Shown one piece after another: positions 35,299 to 44,564 of a stretch of DNA of 64,000 bases. Origin of the DNA: Ensifer sp. Root278 (GTDB lineage: Bacteria; Pseudomonadota; Alphaproteobacteria; Rhizobiales; Rhizobiaceae); NCBI RefSeq assembly GCF_001429285.1, contig NZ_LMJJ01000041.1, positions 210,940-274,939 of the forward strand. The letters run 5' to 3'. Under the pieces are notes generated by a model. It worked only from the letters and a program-made list of their open reading frames with translations. It was not told the origin of the DNA and did no database searches. A program made the translations under genes and the position numbers. The stretch's first letter is position 1. Each line of letters begins with the position of its first letter.

Positions 35299-36324
35299 TT
35301 ATGCGGCCTTCTCGAGATCCTTCTTCCAGGTGCCCTTGGCCGCAAGGCTGCACATCTCAGCGCGATGCGAGAAGGCACGCTGGCCATCGCCGATGTTGTC
35401 GGCCTTGCCGTGCCAGGCGTTGAGTGCCTCCTGCTGCAGGGCTCGGCCATAGGAAAAGGTGAGTTTCCACGGCAGGTCGTGGGTGGCGTTCATCGCCGAA
35501 AGATGGGCCGTCGCCTCTTCGGTCGACTGACCGCCGGAAAGGAAAGCGATGCCAGGCACGGCCGAAGGCACCGTGCGTTTCAGCACCCTTATCGTGCGCT
35601 CGGCCACCTCGGCGACGGAAGCCTTGCGGGCCTTCTTGCCGTCGATGACCATGCTCGGTTTCAGGATCATGCCTTCGAGTCTGACGCGCATGGCGGCCAG
35701 TTCCTCGAAGGTGGTGCGCAGCGCCCACTCCGTCACTTCCTCCGCGCGGTCGATCGAATGGTCGCCTGGCGCTCCATCCATCAGCACCTCCGGCTCGACG
35801 ATCGGCACGATGCCGGCTTCCTGGCAAAGGGCGGCATAACGGGCGAGCGCATGAGCGTTGGCACGAACGGCGCCCGGGCTCGGCAGGGTATCGGAGACGG
35901 CGATCACGCCACGCCATTTGGCAAAGCGCGCGCCGGCTTCGTAATATTTCGCCAGCCGCTGCGCGAGGCCATCGAGGCCTTCGGTGATCGTCTCTGCCGG
36001 GAAATTGGTCATCGGCTTGGCGCCGGCGTCGACCTTGATGCCGGGGATCGCGCCGGCGGCACGGATGATTTCGACCAGCGGCGTGCCGTCGACGGCATGC
36101 TGAAACAGGGTTTCCTCATAGAGAATGACACCGGAGATGTACTTGCGCATCGCCTTGTCGGCGCGCAGCAGCATCTCGCGGTAATCGCGCCTGGAGGTCT
36201 CGGTGGATTCGAGGCCGATCGTATCGAAACGCTTCTTGATCGTGGCCGTAGACTCGTCGGCGGCGAGCAGCCCCCGGCCGTTGGCGACCATGGCAATTGC
36301 GATGTCTTCCAGTCTTTCGCTCAT
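35299..36324 (-). CDS. fba: Class I fructose-bisphosphate aldolase
   Basis: The 341-residue protein splits fructose 1,6-bisphosphate to two triose phosphates, or the reverse in gluconeogenesis. It has class I motifs: GRGLLAADESTATIKKRF near the start, the Schiff-base lysine in RLEGMILKPSMVIDG, and FLSGGQSTEEATAHL in the phosphate-binding part. The class I (metal-free) type is a distinctive choice of rhizobia. It follows pgk on the same strand after 247 bases that contain two hairpins, so it may be a separate unit. Confidence 0.96.
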   Translation of the reverse strand: MSERLEDIAIAMVANGRGLLAADESTATIKKRFDTIGLESTETSRRDYREMLLRADKAMRKYISGVILYEETLFQHAVDGTPLVEIIRAAGAIPGIKVDAGAKPMTNFPAETITEGLDGLAQRLAKYYEAGARFAKWRGVIAVSDTLPSPGAVRANAHALARYAALCQEAGIVPIVEPEVLMDGAPGDHSIDRAEEVTEWALRTTFEELAAMRVRLEGMILKPSMVIDGKKARKASVAEVAERTIRVLKRTVPSAVPGIAFLSGGQSTEEATAHLSAMNATHDLPWKLTFSYGRALQQEALNAWHGKADNIGDGQRAFSHRAEMCSLAAKGTWKKDLEKAA

Positions 36325-36507
36325 GTTTTTCTCCCTAGACAGCGCTGATCACCAGGGACCAGGCAGGTACTGAAACAAACAGTTTCGGACCGACGGCGCA
36401 CAGGGCAGCCGCCACGCTCCAAACGAGGCGCGAGTAACAGGCGAAATTGTCCAGGAAAATGGCGAGAAAAGCGACTAAAACGATTTAAAATTTTTTAATC
36501 GATTGAA

Positions 36508-36561
36508 CAATCAAGATTTTTTCTTGATTGACCGGCGCGCGGCGGTTGTGTCCGCGCGCCG
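36508..36561. other. Two hairpins between pgk and fba
   Basis: CAATCAAGA (36508-36516) pairs with TCTTGATTG (36522-36530), and CGGCGCGCGG (36533-36542) with CCGCGCGCCG (36552-36561). They begin about 10 bases after the pgk stop on the minus strand. Neither has a classic T-tract, but the pair may still end or stabilise the pgk transcript. The rest of 36325-36507 shows nothing that I recognise. Confidence 0.5.
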
Positions 36562-36571
36562 ATTGGATGCG

Positions 36572-37768
36572 TTACTTCTGCTTGAGGATGTCGACGCCCG
36601 GGAGCGGCTTACCTTCCATCCACTCCAGGAATGCGCCGCCGGCGGTCGAGACATAGCTGAAATCGTCGGCGACTTCGGCATGGTTCAGTGCTGCGACGGT
36701 ATCACCACCGCCGGCAACCGAGACCAGCGATCCCTGGCGGGTGCGGGCGGCCGCGTGCTTGGCAACGGCAACCGTCGCCCTGTCAAAGGGGGCGATCTCG
36801 AAGGCGCCGAGCGGACCGTTCCAGACGAGCGTTTCGGCCTTGGAGATCCAGTCGTTGACGGCGGCGATCGACTTCGGACCGACGTCGAGAACCATGGCAT
36901 CGGCGGGAATGGCGTTGATATCGACCACTTCGTTGTCGGCGCCGGCCTTGAACTCGCGGGCGATGACGCCGTCGTCCGGCAGAACGATGGCGCAGCCGGC
37001 CTTGTCGGCGGCAGCAATGATCGCCTTGGCGGTGTCGGCGAGGTCATGCTCGCAGAGCGACTTGCCGACATTGATGCCCTTGGCGGCGATGAAGGTGTTG
37101 GCCATGCCGCCGCCGATGACGAGCGCGTCGACCTTGGTCACGAGGTTCTGGAGGAGGTCGATCTTGGTCGAGACCTTGGCGCCGCCGACGATCGCGACGA
37201 CCGGCCGCTTCGGCTGGCCGAGGCCCTTTTCGAGCGCTTCGAGTTCGGCCTGCATGGTGCGGCCGGCATAGGCCGGCAGGTGATGGGCAAGGCCCTCGGT
37301 CGAGGCATGAGCGCGGTGGGCGGCGGAGAAGGCATCGTTGACGTAGATGTCGCCGTTGGCGGCAAGCGCTTCGACGAAGGCCGGCTCGTTCTTTTCCTCG
37401 CCCTTGTGGAAGCGGGTGTTTTCGAGCAGCAGCACGTCGCCGTCGCTCATTTCGGCAATGGCGTTCTTCGCCTTGTCGCCGATGCAGTCGGCGCCGAAGT
37501 GGACGCGCTGGTCGAGCACGTCCTCGACCGCCGGCGCAATCGTCTTCAGCGACATGTCGGCGACCGGTTCACCCTTCGGGCGACCGAAATGGGCGAGCAG
37601 GATGACCTTGGCGCCCTTTTCGGCCAGTTCGCGGATGGTCGGCGCCACACGCTCGATGCGGGTCGCGTCCGTCACCACGCCGTCCTTGACCGGCACGTTG
37701 AGATCGACGCGCACCAGCACGCGCTTGCCGGCGATGTCGGTCAGATCGTCGAGGGTCTTGAAAGTCAT
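36572..37768 (-). CDS. pgk: Phosphoglycerate kinase
   Basis: The 398-residue enzyme moves phosphate between 1,3-bisphosphoglycerate and ADP in glycolysis. Motifs are [11 protein letters not shown] near 21-31, [28 protein letters not shown] near the hinge, and [12 protein letters not shown] near the C-terminus. Its ATG overlaps the stop of the upstream glycolipid-binding protein gene by one base (TGATG on the minus strand), so translation is probably coupled. Confidence 0.97.
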   Translation of the reverse strand: MTFKTLDDLTDIAGKRVLVRVDLNVPVKDGVVTDATRIERVAPTIRELAEKGAKVILLAHFGRPKGEPVADMSLKTIAPAVEDVLDQRVHFGADCIGDKAKNAIAEMSDGDVLLLENTRFHKGEEKNEPAFVEALAANGDIYVNDAFSAAHRAHASTEGLAHHLPAYAGRTMQAELEALEKGLGQPKRPVVAIVGGAKVSTKIDLLQNLVTKVDALVIGGGMANTFIAAKGINVGKSLCEHDLADTAKAIIAAADKAGCAIVLPDDGVIAREFKAGADNEVVDINAIPADAMVLDVGPKSIAAVNDWISKAETLVWNGPLGAFEIAPFDRATVAVAKHAAARTRQGSLVSVAGGGDTVAALNHAEVADDFSYVSTAGGAFLEWMEGKPLPGVDILKQK

Positions 37769-38358
37769 CAGATAGTCTCCGGTGATAGTCTTTGGAAAAG
37801 GGTGGGATAGTGGATGACGAGGCCGTCCTCGTCCACGGGCAGGTCCGCGGCAAAGCTGCGATCCTCGGCCTCGTAGCGGTAGAGCCTGAAATCATCGAGG
37901 CAGGTGTAGTGCTGGCCGTCCACGACGGGCTCGAACGTGTCGAACGGCACGTAGAGCATCTTGAGCTTTACAGTGCCGGACTGGCGACCGAGGTCGAGCC
38001 GGCGGATCGGCAGCGTGTTGGTGAAGGGTGTACCGGCGAGGTCGATATCGATGCAACCATCGAACTCGGAGAGGGGAGCGCCTCGCGCCGTCATCCATTG
38101 GCCCGGGACGTCCGAGCGCAGATGCAGGCTCCGGCCGTCCGTCGTGTCGACCATGAGCTTGCGAACGTGCCAAGTGTCGTCGCAATCGATCCGGTAGCGC
38201 ACGCCATAGGGCGTGCCGCCGCGGTTGCCGATCAGAACGCCGACGGCGCGGATGACCGCGCCGTCGGCTGTTTCGGTTTGCGTCAGCGTCAGGTGTTCGA
38301 GCCCTTCCCCTTCCAGCGGACGCCAGCGGACCGTCTTTGGAGAAAGGGCGCGAAACAT
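37768..38358 (-). CDS. Putative glycolipid-binding protein (DUF1089)
   Basis: The 196-residue protein [20 protein letters not shown] matches the putative glycolipid-binding family (PF06475, formerly DUF1089): [58 protein letters not shown]. The family has a beta-barrel resembling lipoprotein carriers; its function is not established. No signal peptide is seen. It sits between gap (5 bases upstream) and pgk (one-base overlap), which ties it to the glycolytic operon; whether it acts in carbon metabolism is unknown. Confidence 0.88.
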   Translation of the reverse strand: MFRALSPKTVRWRPLEGEGLEHLTLTQTETADGAVIRAVGVLIGNRGGTPYGVRYRIDCDDTWHVRKLMVDTTDGRSLHLRSDVPGQWMTARGAPLSEFDGCIDIDLAGTPFTNTLPIRRLDLGRQSGTVKLKMLYVPFDTFEPVVDGQHYTCLDDFRLYRYEAEDRSFAADLPVDEDGLVIHYPTLFQRLSPETI

Positions 38359-38363
38359 CTGAC

Positions 38364-39374
38364 TTAGATGAGCTTGGCGAACGCGACCGCCGTGTCGGCC
38401 ATGCGGTTCGAGAAGCCCCACTCGTTGTCGTACCAGGTGAGGATACGCACGAAGTTGCCTTCGACGACCTTGGTCTGGTCGATCGCGAAGATCGAGGAGT
38501 GGCTGTCATGGTTGAAGTCGCGCGAAACGAGAGGCTCTTCCGTGTAGCCGAGAACGCCCTTGAGCGCGCCGTTGGAGGCGGCCTTGATGGCGTTGGTGAT
38601 TTCCTCGACCGAGGTGTTGCGCTTGGCGACGAACTTGAAGTCGACGACCGAGACGTTCGGGGTCGGAACGCGGATCGACGTGCCGTCGAGCTTGCCCTTC
38701 AGTTCCGGCAGAACCAGGCCAACGGCCTTGGCAGCACCGGTCGAGGTCGGGATCATCGACAGAGCGGCAGCGCGGGCGCGGTAGAGGTCCTTGTGCATCT
38801 GGTCGAGCGACGGCTGGTCGTTCGTGTAGGAGTGGATCGTGGTCATGAAGCCGTGGCTGATGCCGATGGTATCGTTCAGGACCTTGACGACCGGAACCAG
38901 GCAGTTCGTGGTGCACGATGCGTTGGAGATGACCAGGTGGTCCTTGGTCAGCTGGTCGTGGTTGACGCCGTAGACGACCGTCAGGTCAGCGCCGTCGGCC
39001 GGAGCCGAAACGATGACGCGTTTGGCGCCGGCGGTCAGGTGCGCTGCAGCCTTGTCGCGGGCGGTGAAGATGCCGGTGCACTCCATGGCGATGTCGACGC
39101 CGAGTTCCTTGTGCGGAAGCGTTGCCGGATCCTTGATCGCCGTGACCTTGATCGGCTTGCGGCCGCCGACGGTGATCGTGTCGCCTTCGACCTTCACCTC
39201 GGCCGGGAAACGACCGTGGATGGAGTCATAGCGCAGCAGGTGGGCGTTGGTTTCAACGGGGCCGAGATCGTTGATGGCAACGACTTCGATGTCGGTGCGG
39301 CCGGATTCGACGATCGCGCGGAGCACGTTGCGGCCGATGCGGCCAAAACCGTTGATGGCGACTTTTACTGTCAT
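38364..39374 (-). CDS. gap: Glyceraldehyde-3-phosphate dehydrogenase
   Basis: The 336-residue enzyme oxidises glyceraldehyde 3-phosphate with NAD to 1,3-bisphosphoglycerate. It has the NAD-binding start [15 protein letters not shown] and the catalytic cysteine in [32 protein letters not shown] and [12 protein letters not shown] are typical. The ribosome site GGGAGAG precedes the ATG. It lies just after the tkt terminator and starts the gap, glycolipid-binding, pgk run. Confidence 0.97.
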   Translation of the reverse strand: MTVKVAINGFGRIGRNVLRAIVESGRTDIEVVAINDLGPVETNAHLLRYDSIHGRFPAEVKVEGDTITVGGRKPIKVTAIKDPATLPHKELGVDIAMECTGIFTARDKAAAHLTAGAKRVIVSAPADGADLTVVYGVNHDQLTKDHLVISNASCTTNCLVPVVKVLNDTIGISHGFMTTIHSYTNDQPSLDQMHKDLYRARAAALSMIPTSTGAAKAVGLVLPELKGKLDGTSIRVPTPNVSVVDFKFVAKRNTSVEEITNAIKAASNGALKGVLGYTEEPLVSRDFNHDSHSSIFAIDQTKVVEGNFVRILTWYDNEWGFSNRMADTAVAFAKLI

Positions 39375-39408
39375 ATCGGGTCTCTCCCTGTCTGGATGAC
39401 GTAGTACG

Positions 39409-39440
39409 AAAAAATCGGGGCGCGCCTTTCGGCGCGCCCC
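39409..39440 (-). terminator. Rho-independent terminator between tkt and gap
   Basis: On the minus strand GGGGCGCGCC, loop GAAA, GGCGCGCCCC, then GATTTTTT. A very stable stem, it lies 10 bases after the tkt stop and 35 bases before gap, so gap needs readthrough or a promoter within or near this short space. Confidence 0.92.
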
Positions 39441-39449
39441 GCAACTTGA

Positions 39450-41432
39450 TCAGGAAAGCTTTGCTTCCGCAGCGGCGACCACCGCCTCGGGCGTGATGCC
39501 GAAGTGCTTGTAAAGGTCCTTGTAGGGACCGGAGGCACCGAAGGACGACATGCCGATGAAGGCGCCGTCGCTGCCGATGAAATGATCCCAGCCCTGGCGG
39601 ATGCCGGCTTCGACGGCGATCTTGACCGGCGAGTTGCCGATGATCGCCTGCTGGTAGTCTTCGCTCTGTTCGGCAAAGAGCTCGAAGCAGGGAACGGAGA
39701 CGACGCGCGTCGAGATGCCCTTGGCGGTCAGTGCCTGGCAGGCCTTGACGGCGATTTCGATTTCCGAGCCGGTGGCGAAGATCGTCACCTTGGCGTCGGC
39801 GGCCGAGATCAGGTCATAGGCGCCGTGAGCGCAGAGGTTTTCTTCCTCATACTCGGTGCGAACGGCCATCAGGTTCTGGCGGGTGAGCGCAATGCCGGAC
39901 GGCCGGTTGTGGCTTTCGAGCGCCAGCTGCCAGCATTCCGCCGTTTCCGTGGCGTCCGCCGGGCGGAACATCAGGAGGTTCGGAATGGCGCGAAGTGCTG
40001 CCATGTGCTCGACCGGCTGGTGCGTCGGGCCGTCTTCGCCGAGGCCGATGGAATCGTGCGTCAGCACGTGGATGACGCGGATGCCCATCAGCGCGGCGAG
40101 GCGGATCGACGGACGGCAATAGTCCGAGAAGATCAGGAAGCCGCCGGAATAGGGAATGACGCCGCCATGCAGCGCCATGCCGTTCATGGCAGCGGCCATG
40201 CCGTGCTCGCGCACACCCCAGTGGATGTAGCGGCCGGAGAAATCGTCAGGCGTGATCGACTTGGTCTGGCTCGTCTTGGTGTTGTTCGAGCCGGTCAGGT
40301 CGGCCGAGCCGCCGATGGTTTCGGCGAGAACGCCGTTGATGACTTCGAGCGCGTCTTCGGAAGCCTTGCGGGTTGCCGGCGACGGCTTGGTTTCAGCGAG
40401 CTTCTTCTTGTAGTCGTCGATGGCGGAGGACAGACGGCCTTCGAGCTCGCCGGAGAAGCGGCGAACGAACTGGGCCTTCTTCTCGGCATCGCTCTTTTCG
40501 AGGCGCTCTTCCCATTCCTTGCGCGTCTTGGTCGAGCGCAGGCCGGCCAGACGCCAGGCGTCGAGCACGTCGGAGGGAACGACGAAGGCTTCGGCTTCCC
40601 AGCCGAGTGCCTTGCGGGTGGCGGCGATTTCCTCGGCGCCGAGCGGCGAGCCGTGGACCTTGTGGGTGCCGGCCTTGTTCGGCGCACCGAAGCCGATCGT
40701 CGTCTTGCAGGCGATCATCGTCGGCTTGTCGGACTTCTGGGCCTCATCGATCGCGGCGGCGATCGCTTCCGGGTCATGGCCGTCGACGGCGATGGTGTTC
40801 CAGTGGCAGGCGCGGAAGCGGGCGTGCTGGTCGGTCGAGTCGGCGATCGAGATCGGGCCGTCGATCGAGATGTTGTTGTCGTCCCAGAAGACGATCAGCT
40901 TGTTGAGTTTCAGGTGGCCGGCGAGCGAAATCGCTTCCTGGCTGATGCCTTCCATCAGGCAGCCGTCACCGGCGAGCACATAGGTATAGTGCTCCATCAG
41001 GTCGGAACCGAATTCGTCGCGAAGCTTGCGTTCGGCGATCGCCATGCCGACGGAATTGGCAAGGCCCTGGCCGAGCGGACCGGTGGTCGTCTCGATGCCG
41101 GCGGCGTGGCCGTATTCCGGGTGGCCGGCGGTGCGGGCGCCGAGCTGGCGGAAGTTCTTGATCTCGTCGATGGTGATGTCTTCGTAGCCGGTCAAATAGA
41201 GCAGCGAATAGAGCAGCATCGAGCCATGGCCGGCCGACAGCACGAAGCGGTCGCGGTTCGGCCAGGAGGGGTTCTTGGGGTCAAAGCTCAGATAGCGCGT
41301 GAAGAGGACTGTCGCTATGTCGGCTGCACCCATGGGCAGGCCTGGGTGGCCGGAATTTGCCTTCTCGACGGCATCCATGGAAAGGAAACGGATCGCATTT
41401 GCCATCCGGTCGTGTTTTTCGCGAGAGATCAT
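39450..41432 (-). CDS. tkt: Transketolase
   Basis: The 660-residue enzyme moves two-carbon units between sugar phosphates in the pentose phosphate pathway with thiamine diphosphate. Motifs are [18 protein letters not shown] near the start, [20 protein letters not shown], the ThDP/metal site [13 protein letters not shown] with DDNNISIDG, and the second-domain segment [19 protein letters not shown]. It is the first gene of the cluster tkt, gap, DUF1089, pgk, fba. A -35/-10 pair is found ~75 bases upstream. Confidence 0.97.
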   Translation of the reverse strand: MISREKHDRMANAIRFLSMDAVEKANSGHPGLPMGAADIATVLFTRYLSFDPKNPSWPNRDRFVLSAGHGSMLLYSLLYLTGYEDITIDEIKNFRQLGARTAGHPEYGHAAGIETTTGPLGQGLANSVGMAIAERKLRDEFGSDLMEHYTYVLAGDGCLMEGISQEAISLAGHLKLNKLIVFWDDNNISIDGPISIADSTDQHARFRACHWNTIAVDGHDPEAIAAAIDEAQKSDKPTMIACKTTIGFGAPNKAGTHKVHGSPLGAEEIAATRKALGWEAEAFVVPSDVLDAWRLAGLRSTKTRKEWEERLEKSDAEKKAQFVRRFSGELEGRLSSAIDDYKKKLAETKPSPATRKASEDALEVINGVLAETIGGSADLTGSNNTKTSQTKSITPDDFSGRYIHWGVREHGMAAAMNGMALHGGVIPYSGGFLIFSDYCRPSIRLAALMGIRVIHVLTHDSIGLGEDGPTHQPVEHMAALRAIPNLLMFRPADATETAECWQLALESHNRPSGIALTRQNLMAVRTEYEEENLCAHGAYDLISAADAKVTIFATGSEIEIAVKACQALTAKGISTRVVSVPCFELFAEQSEDYQQAIIGNSPVKIAVEAGIRQGWDHFIGSDGAFIGMSSFGASGPYKDLYKHFGITPEAVVAAAEAKLS

Positions 41433-41771
41433 GACTGTTCCGTTTTGCGTTCGGTGGTCAGGGAACGGTCTCTATCCTCCAAAGACCGCGCAAGAAGCGG
41501 CTGACACATAGCAGGTGCGCCGTGCGAGTCAATAAATACGGGCCTTCCGCGGCCATTTGACGGCAGGTCGTTCCGGTCCTTGTCTCGCAATGCAACAGAG
41601 CTTTCGCACTGCCGTTGAAGAAAGCCGGCTACGCAATCCATCCACAGCTTCCGTAGTTGTTTGCGGAGCTTGGCATTGTTGAGACTTACGTAATAGGTTT
41701 AAAAAAGATCGAGCCGAAGCGGCGGACGGGATTCGGGCGATTCGGCCTCACGGGCGAGGTATTCGGAACAC
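41433..41771. other. Divergent intergenic region between tkt and the DUF4164 gene
   Basis: This 339-base stretch holds the candidate tkt promoter. On the plus strand the AT-rich sequence ACTTACGTAATAGGTTTAAA at about 41682-41703 may be part of a promoter for the DUF4164-zapA unit, but no spacing fits a consensus well. No coding frame is convincing. Confidence 0.5.
41505..41532 (-). promoter_or_regulatory. Candidate promoter of tkt
   Basis: On the minus strand TTGACT (41527-41532) and TATGTG (41505-41510) are 16 bases apart, about 73 bases upstream of the tkt start. The -35 is a near-perfect match to the housekeeping consensus. Confidence 0.45.
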
Positions 41772-42041
41772 ATGCCGGCAAAGACTGTCAAAGCGGCGAT
41801 CGATGAACTGCGGAACGCAGTGCAATCCCTGGAGAATGCGATCGACGGTCGGTTTGACAGGGAACGGGATTTCGGCGAGTTCGAAGGCGAGGTTCGGCGT
41901 GTCAACACCGACCGGTCGCGACTGGCACAGGAACTCGACCAGTCGCAGTTCCGGGCGAACCGGCTCGAGGAGGTTAACCGCGAGGTTTCCCGCCGCCTCG
42001 TGACGGCGATGGAAACCATTCGGGCGGTGCTCGACCGCTAG
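41772..42041 (+). CDS. DUF4164 family coiled-coil protein
   Basis: The 89-residue protein MPAKTVKAAIDELRNAVQSL is a charged coiled coil with the DUF4164 ending RLEEVNREVSRRLVTAMETI followed by RAVL. In alphaproteobacteria this gene commonly precedes zapA, as here with an 11-base gap. The role is unknown, but the linkage suggests cell division or regulation of the Z-ring. Confidence 0.87.
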   Translation: MPAKTVKAAIDELRNAVQSLENAIDGRFDRERDFGEFEGEVRRVNTDRSRLAQELDQSQFRANRLEEVNREVSRRLVTAMETIRAVLDR

Positions 42042-42052
42042 GATAAAGCGAC

Positions 42053-42430
42053 ATGGCGCAGGTCACAGTATCGATCGACGGCAAGGCCTACCGGATGGCC
42101 TGCGAGGAAGGGCAGGAAGGTCACCTGACCGAGCTTGCCACGAAATTCGATCAGTATGTCGGACATCTCAAGAGCCAGTTTGGCGAGATCGGCGATCTGC
42201 GCCTCACCGTCATGGCCGGCATCATGGTCATGGACGAGCTCAGCGAGGTCAACCGCCGGCTGAAGAGCCTCGAGGCCGAGGTCGGCAATCTGACTGATGG
42301 TCGCGATGCCGCACTTTCCGACCAGATGAAGAGCGAGGAGGCGCTGGCCTCTGCGCTCAGCGAAGTCACCGCGCAGATCCACAGCATTGCCGCCAAGCTG
42401 AACGGCCGCACCACGACACCAGCAAGCTAA
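42053..42430 (+). CDS. zapA: Cell division protein ZapA
   Basis: The 125-residue protein has the ZapA head (MAQVTVSIDGKAYRMACEEG, then HLTELATKFDQYVGHLK) and a C-terminal coiled coil. ZapA binds and bundles FtsZ filaments at midcell. The family is usually ~105-110 residues, so the tail is a little long. The gene is followed by a 6S RNA, an arrangement seen in other alphaproteobacteria. Confidence 0.92.
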   Translation: MAQVTVSIDGKAYRMACEEGQEGHLTELATKFDQYVGHLKSQFGEIGDLRLTVMAGIMVMDELSEVNRRLKSLEAEVGNLTDGRDAALSDQMKSEEALASALSEVTAQIHSIAAKLNGRTTTPAS

Positions 42431-42486
42431 AGGTTTCGGTGGCGAGCCTCTGGCGCGAAGCACCGAGACACTTTATATATCGACTG

Positions 42487-42640
42487 CGGTCTGCGCTTCC
42501 CGACAGGAACCACAATCCCCGGGGCCATACTCGATCTCAAGGGAGCCGTCCCTGTCCGGGCTCGTGGGTCTGGACACATGGCGCCCACCTACTTTGTAGG
42601 TACCCGGGATCGTAAACTATCCATCGGTTGTGTGGATCGC
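42487..42640 (+). ncRNA. ssrS: 6S RNA
   Basis: The segment after zapA has 6S-like composition and folding: a 5' arm GCTTCCCGACAGGAACC, a central region, the apical GGGTCTGGACACATGGCGCC, and the hairpin CACCTACTTTGTAGGTACC leading to a 3' arm CCGGGATCGTAAACTATCC. A -10-like TATATAT at 42474-42480 sets the start near 42487; a good -35 is not visible. The downstream hairpin ATCCATCGGTTGTGTGGAT may mark the 3' end. 6S RNA mimics an open promoter and binds the sigma-70 holoenzyme. Location next to zapA supports the call; the ends are approximate. Confidence 0.72.
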
Positions 42641-42667
42641 ACCTTCTCCCCCCCTTCAGGCAGCCGT

Positions 42668-43537
42668 TCAATCTCCGGCAAAGGCCCGGCGAATGGCGTC
42701 GGCCATGGCCTCGACGATCCGGTCCTTGCCGTTCCCCGCTTTCGATACCCGCAACACGACGTTGGAGTGGTCGATCACTTCATAGCCGTCATCGGCCGTC
42801 AGTTCGCGGCACCCGGCCGGAATGCTGCTGCGGGCGAGCGGCGCAATGGCAAGGCCCGACACCACTGCAGCCATCAAGCCGCCGCTCGTGCGGCTGACAT
42901 AGGCCACGCGGCTTTCCAGGCGGCATTTCCTGAGATTGCGCTGGGCGAGGTCGTCGCACCAACCGCCTTCCAGATAGGTATAGGTGGCGATCGGGAGCGG
43001 TCGCCGCTCGTCGGTGCGGTGCTGCTCCGAGGTCACCCAGACGGTCGGGTCCATCATGAGCACTTCGTTCTTCGTGCGCCCGCCGGGTTCAAAGACGACA
43101 GTGAGATCGAGCTCGCCGGCTTCCAGTGCCGCGATGTTGGTCATCGAAGCGCCCTGCTGAACGGTCACTTCGACGCCGGGGTGGATGGCGGCGAAGGTTC
43201 CGAGCGCTTTCGGCAGGGTAGAGTTGATGTATTCCTCGGGTATGCCGATCCGGACCGCGCCGTCGAGAGCGGGCTGGCGCATCGCGGTGGCCGTGTCGTC
43301 GAGCAGCGTGACGATGCGTCTGGCATTGTCGAGCAGCCGCAATCCCTGCGGCGTCAGCACGACGCCACGCGAGTGGCGCTCGAACAGCGCGTCGCCGAGC
43401 ATGTCCTCGAGCTTCTTGATCTGCATGCTGACGGCGGATTGCGTGCGCCCGACAATATTGGCGGCGCGTGTGACATTGCCGGTGTCGACGACCGCAAGAA
43501 AGGTTCTGAGCAATTCGCTGTCGAGGGGGAGGGACAT
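42668..43537 (-). CDS. LysR family transcriptional regulator
   Basis: The product of ~289 residues has the LysR helix-turn-helix near the start (SELLRTFLAVVDTGNVTRAA, then QSAVSMQIKKLEDMLG) and a periplasmic-binding-protein-like effector domain. The protein may start at 43537 (MSLPLDSEL), 43549 or a TTG at 43579; the first fits the family. A palindrome of LysR type overlaps this region (43548-43562), suggesting autoregulation. On the minus strand a perfect TTGACA lies at 43593-43598, but its -10 partner is weak. The regulated genes are unknown; the divergent neighbour is a small hypothetical gene. Confidence 0.9.
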   Translation of the reverse strand: MSLPLDSELLRTFLAVVDTGNVTRAANIVGRTQSAVSMQIKKLEDMLGDALFERHSRGVVLTPQGLRLLDNARRIVTLLDDTATAMRQPALDGAVRIGIPEEYINSTLPKALGTFAAIHPGVEVTVQQGASMTNIAALEAGELDLTVVFEPGGRTKNEVLMMDPTVWVTSEQHRTDERRPLPIATYTYLEGGWCDDLAQRNLRKCRLESRVAYVSRTSGGLMAAVVSGLAIAPLARSSIPAGCRELTADDGYEVIDHSNVVLRVSKAGNGKDRIVEAMADAIRRAFAGD

Positions 43538-43547
43538 GGTTGTATCC

Positions 43548-43562
43548 ATCAGAAATTCTGAT
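43548..43562. promoter_or_regulatory. T-N11-A palindrome at the LysR gene start
   Basis: ATCAGAAATTCTGAT is a perfect 15-base palindrome with a central A and contains the LysR box T-N11-A. It lies just upstream of the likely LysR start codon and would overlap the alternative start at 43549. Confidence 0.45.
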
Positions 43563-43649
43563 AGCAGCCATGCTCGCAATTCGTTTGTCAGATGTCAACG
43601 CGAGGACGAAGATTGGCTGGTTCGATCATCTTGCGCAGGGTCATTCTCC

Positions 43650-43868
43650 ATGAGCGTGCTTGCCCTCTTCGCGTTTTCCGAAGCCTCCATCGCGCTCCGG
43701 CGTCGAGCGATGCAATGGTCTTGCGACGTCCTGTTTCCCGAGGTGCCGGTGGACGTGCCATCAGGCAAGCCGGCGCTCCTGCGCGATGCGGGGATCTATC
43801 ATGAGGCAGCCGACATGATGCAGCGGGAAAAGCTGGCGATCGCCTACCGGTCGCACTGGCTGTTGTGA
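43650..43868 (+). CDS. Small hypothetical protein
   Basis: The 72-residue frame MSVLALFAFSEASIALRRRA ends AGIYHEAADMMQREKLAIAY followed by RSHWLL. It is divergent from the LysR gene and has no clear ribosome site. Composition looks protein-like and it ends right before an 18-base palindrome, but I recognise no family. It could be controlled by the LysR regulator if real. Confidence 0.4.
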   Translation: MSVLALFAFSEASIALRRRAMQWSCDVLFPEVPVDVPSGKPALLRDAGIYHEAADMMQREKLAIAYRSHWLL

Positions 43869-43870
43869 GC

Positions 43871-43888
43871 GTATCTGCCGGCAGATAC
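43871..43888. repeat. Perfect 18-base palindrome
   Basis: GTATCTGCC and GGCAGATAC abut without a spacer, two bases after the stop of the small hypothetical gene. No T-tract follows, so it is not a standard terminator. Confidence 0.6.
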
Positions 43889-43892
43889 GGGA

Positions 43893-43997
43893 CTAGAGCG
43901 CCGTGCGTTCAGGTGAACGCACAAAGACGCTTTAGCACTTTGATTCTAGAGCATCTTTCCGCCTCCAGTGATTCCACTTGAGAGCGGGATGCTCTAG
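43893..43997. repeat. Dispersed rhizobial intergenic hairpin element
   Basis: GTGCGTTC (43903-43910) pairs with GAACGCAC (43915-43922), and CTAGAGCATC (43946-43955) with GATGCTCTAG (43988-43997). The block AGAGCGCCGTGCG...CACAAAGACGCTTTAGCAC resembles repeats I recall from rhizobial genomes. Its right arm contains the stop codon of the next gene. Confidence 0.6.
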
Positions 43998-44245
43998 GAG
44001 ATGAGGTCCAGCCTGGCGGCGCGAAACACCGCTTCGGCGAGATTGCCCGCCTGCAACTTACGCATGGCATCCGTTAGTGCCCGATCGATCCGATCGAGCG
44101 GAATGTCGGTCTCGCGCACCATGTCCTGGCGCGTGCGGCCGCGTGCGGCAAGCGTCAGGCAACGCAGTTCCAACGGGTCGAGTTCGTTCATCTGGTCCTT
44201 CATGGACGTCGGCTTTTCCACTGCTGCCTGCAGGAGCGCGTCCAT
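43994..44245 (-). CDS. Short LuxR-type helix-turn-helix protein
   Basis: The 83-residue protein holds only a GerE/LuxR-like DNA-binding domain: LDPLELRCLTLAARGRTRQD, then ETDIPLDRIDRALTDAMRKL. It has no receiver or ligand domain. Such stand-alone HTH proteins are frequent in rhizobia and of unknown target. The stop codon lies inside the hairpin repeat. A start further in (MKDQMNELDP) is possible. Confidence 0.7.
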   Translation of the reverse strand: MDALLQAAVEKPTSMKDQMNELDPLELRCLTLAARGRTRQDMVRETDIPLDRIDRALTDAMRKLQAGNLAEAVFRAARLDLIS

Positions 44246-44564
44246 ACATCGAACACGGGCATTAGTTCCTGCTAATTATTTGAAATCGTGTCCTTATTTG
44301 CACGCGGCTCCTGTTTCGCGAAAGCGGAACCCTTGCCCATGATGAATGGAAAGCTAATGCTGTGCCGAACCGGGAAGGGGGTGGCATGATTGTCGCAATC
44401 TGCTGCAAATGCGGCGATGTCGGTGGGTGGGCGAAAGATACCATTGCGTAAACAGGCTGGTGGCCGGCCCGGGAATCGGCGAGAGATGGGGAACTTGTGC
44501 CATTTCGGGAAGTGATTTTTCTCCGGCGACGATGGCGGGCGGCGGGTTGGCAGGAGAGGATGCG
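44246..44564. other. Divergent intergenic region upstream of ygfA
   Basis: This 319-base stretch separates the LuxR-type HTH gene from ygfA. The only notable signal is the ribosome site GGAGAGGA before ygfA. No promoter, hairpin or RNA of a known class was recognised, and small frames across it do not look coding. Confidence 0.4.

Noticed and set aside
36485-36498. TTAA repeat pair upstream of fba resembling a CtrA box
   Set aside because: The gap between the two TTAA words is six bases, not seven, and the region is simply a run of A and T.
39504-41504. 2-kb plus-strand open frame opposite tkt
   Set aside because: The transketolase on the minus strand is complete and conserved; the opposite frame has no recognisable domain.
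41429-41641. Small minus-strand open frame between tkt and the DUF4164 gene
   Set aside because: It overlaps the candidate tkt promoter, has no ribosome site and no family resemblance.
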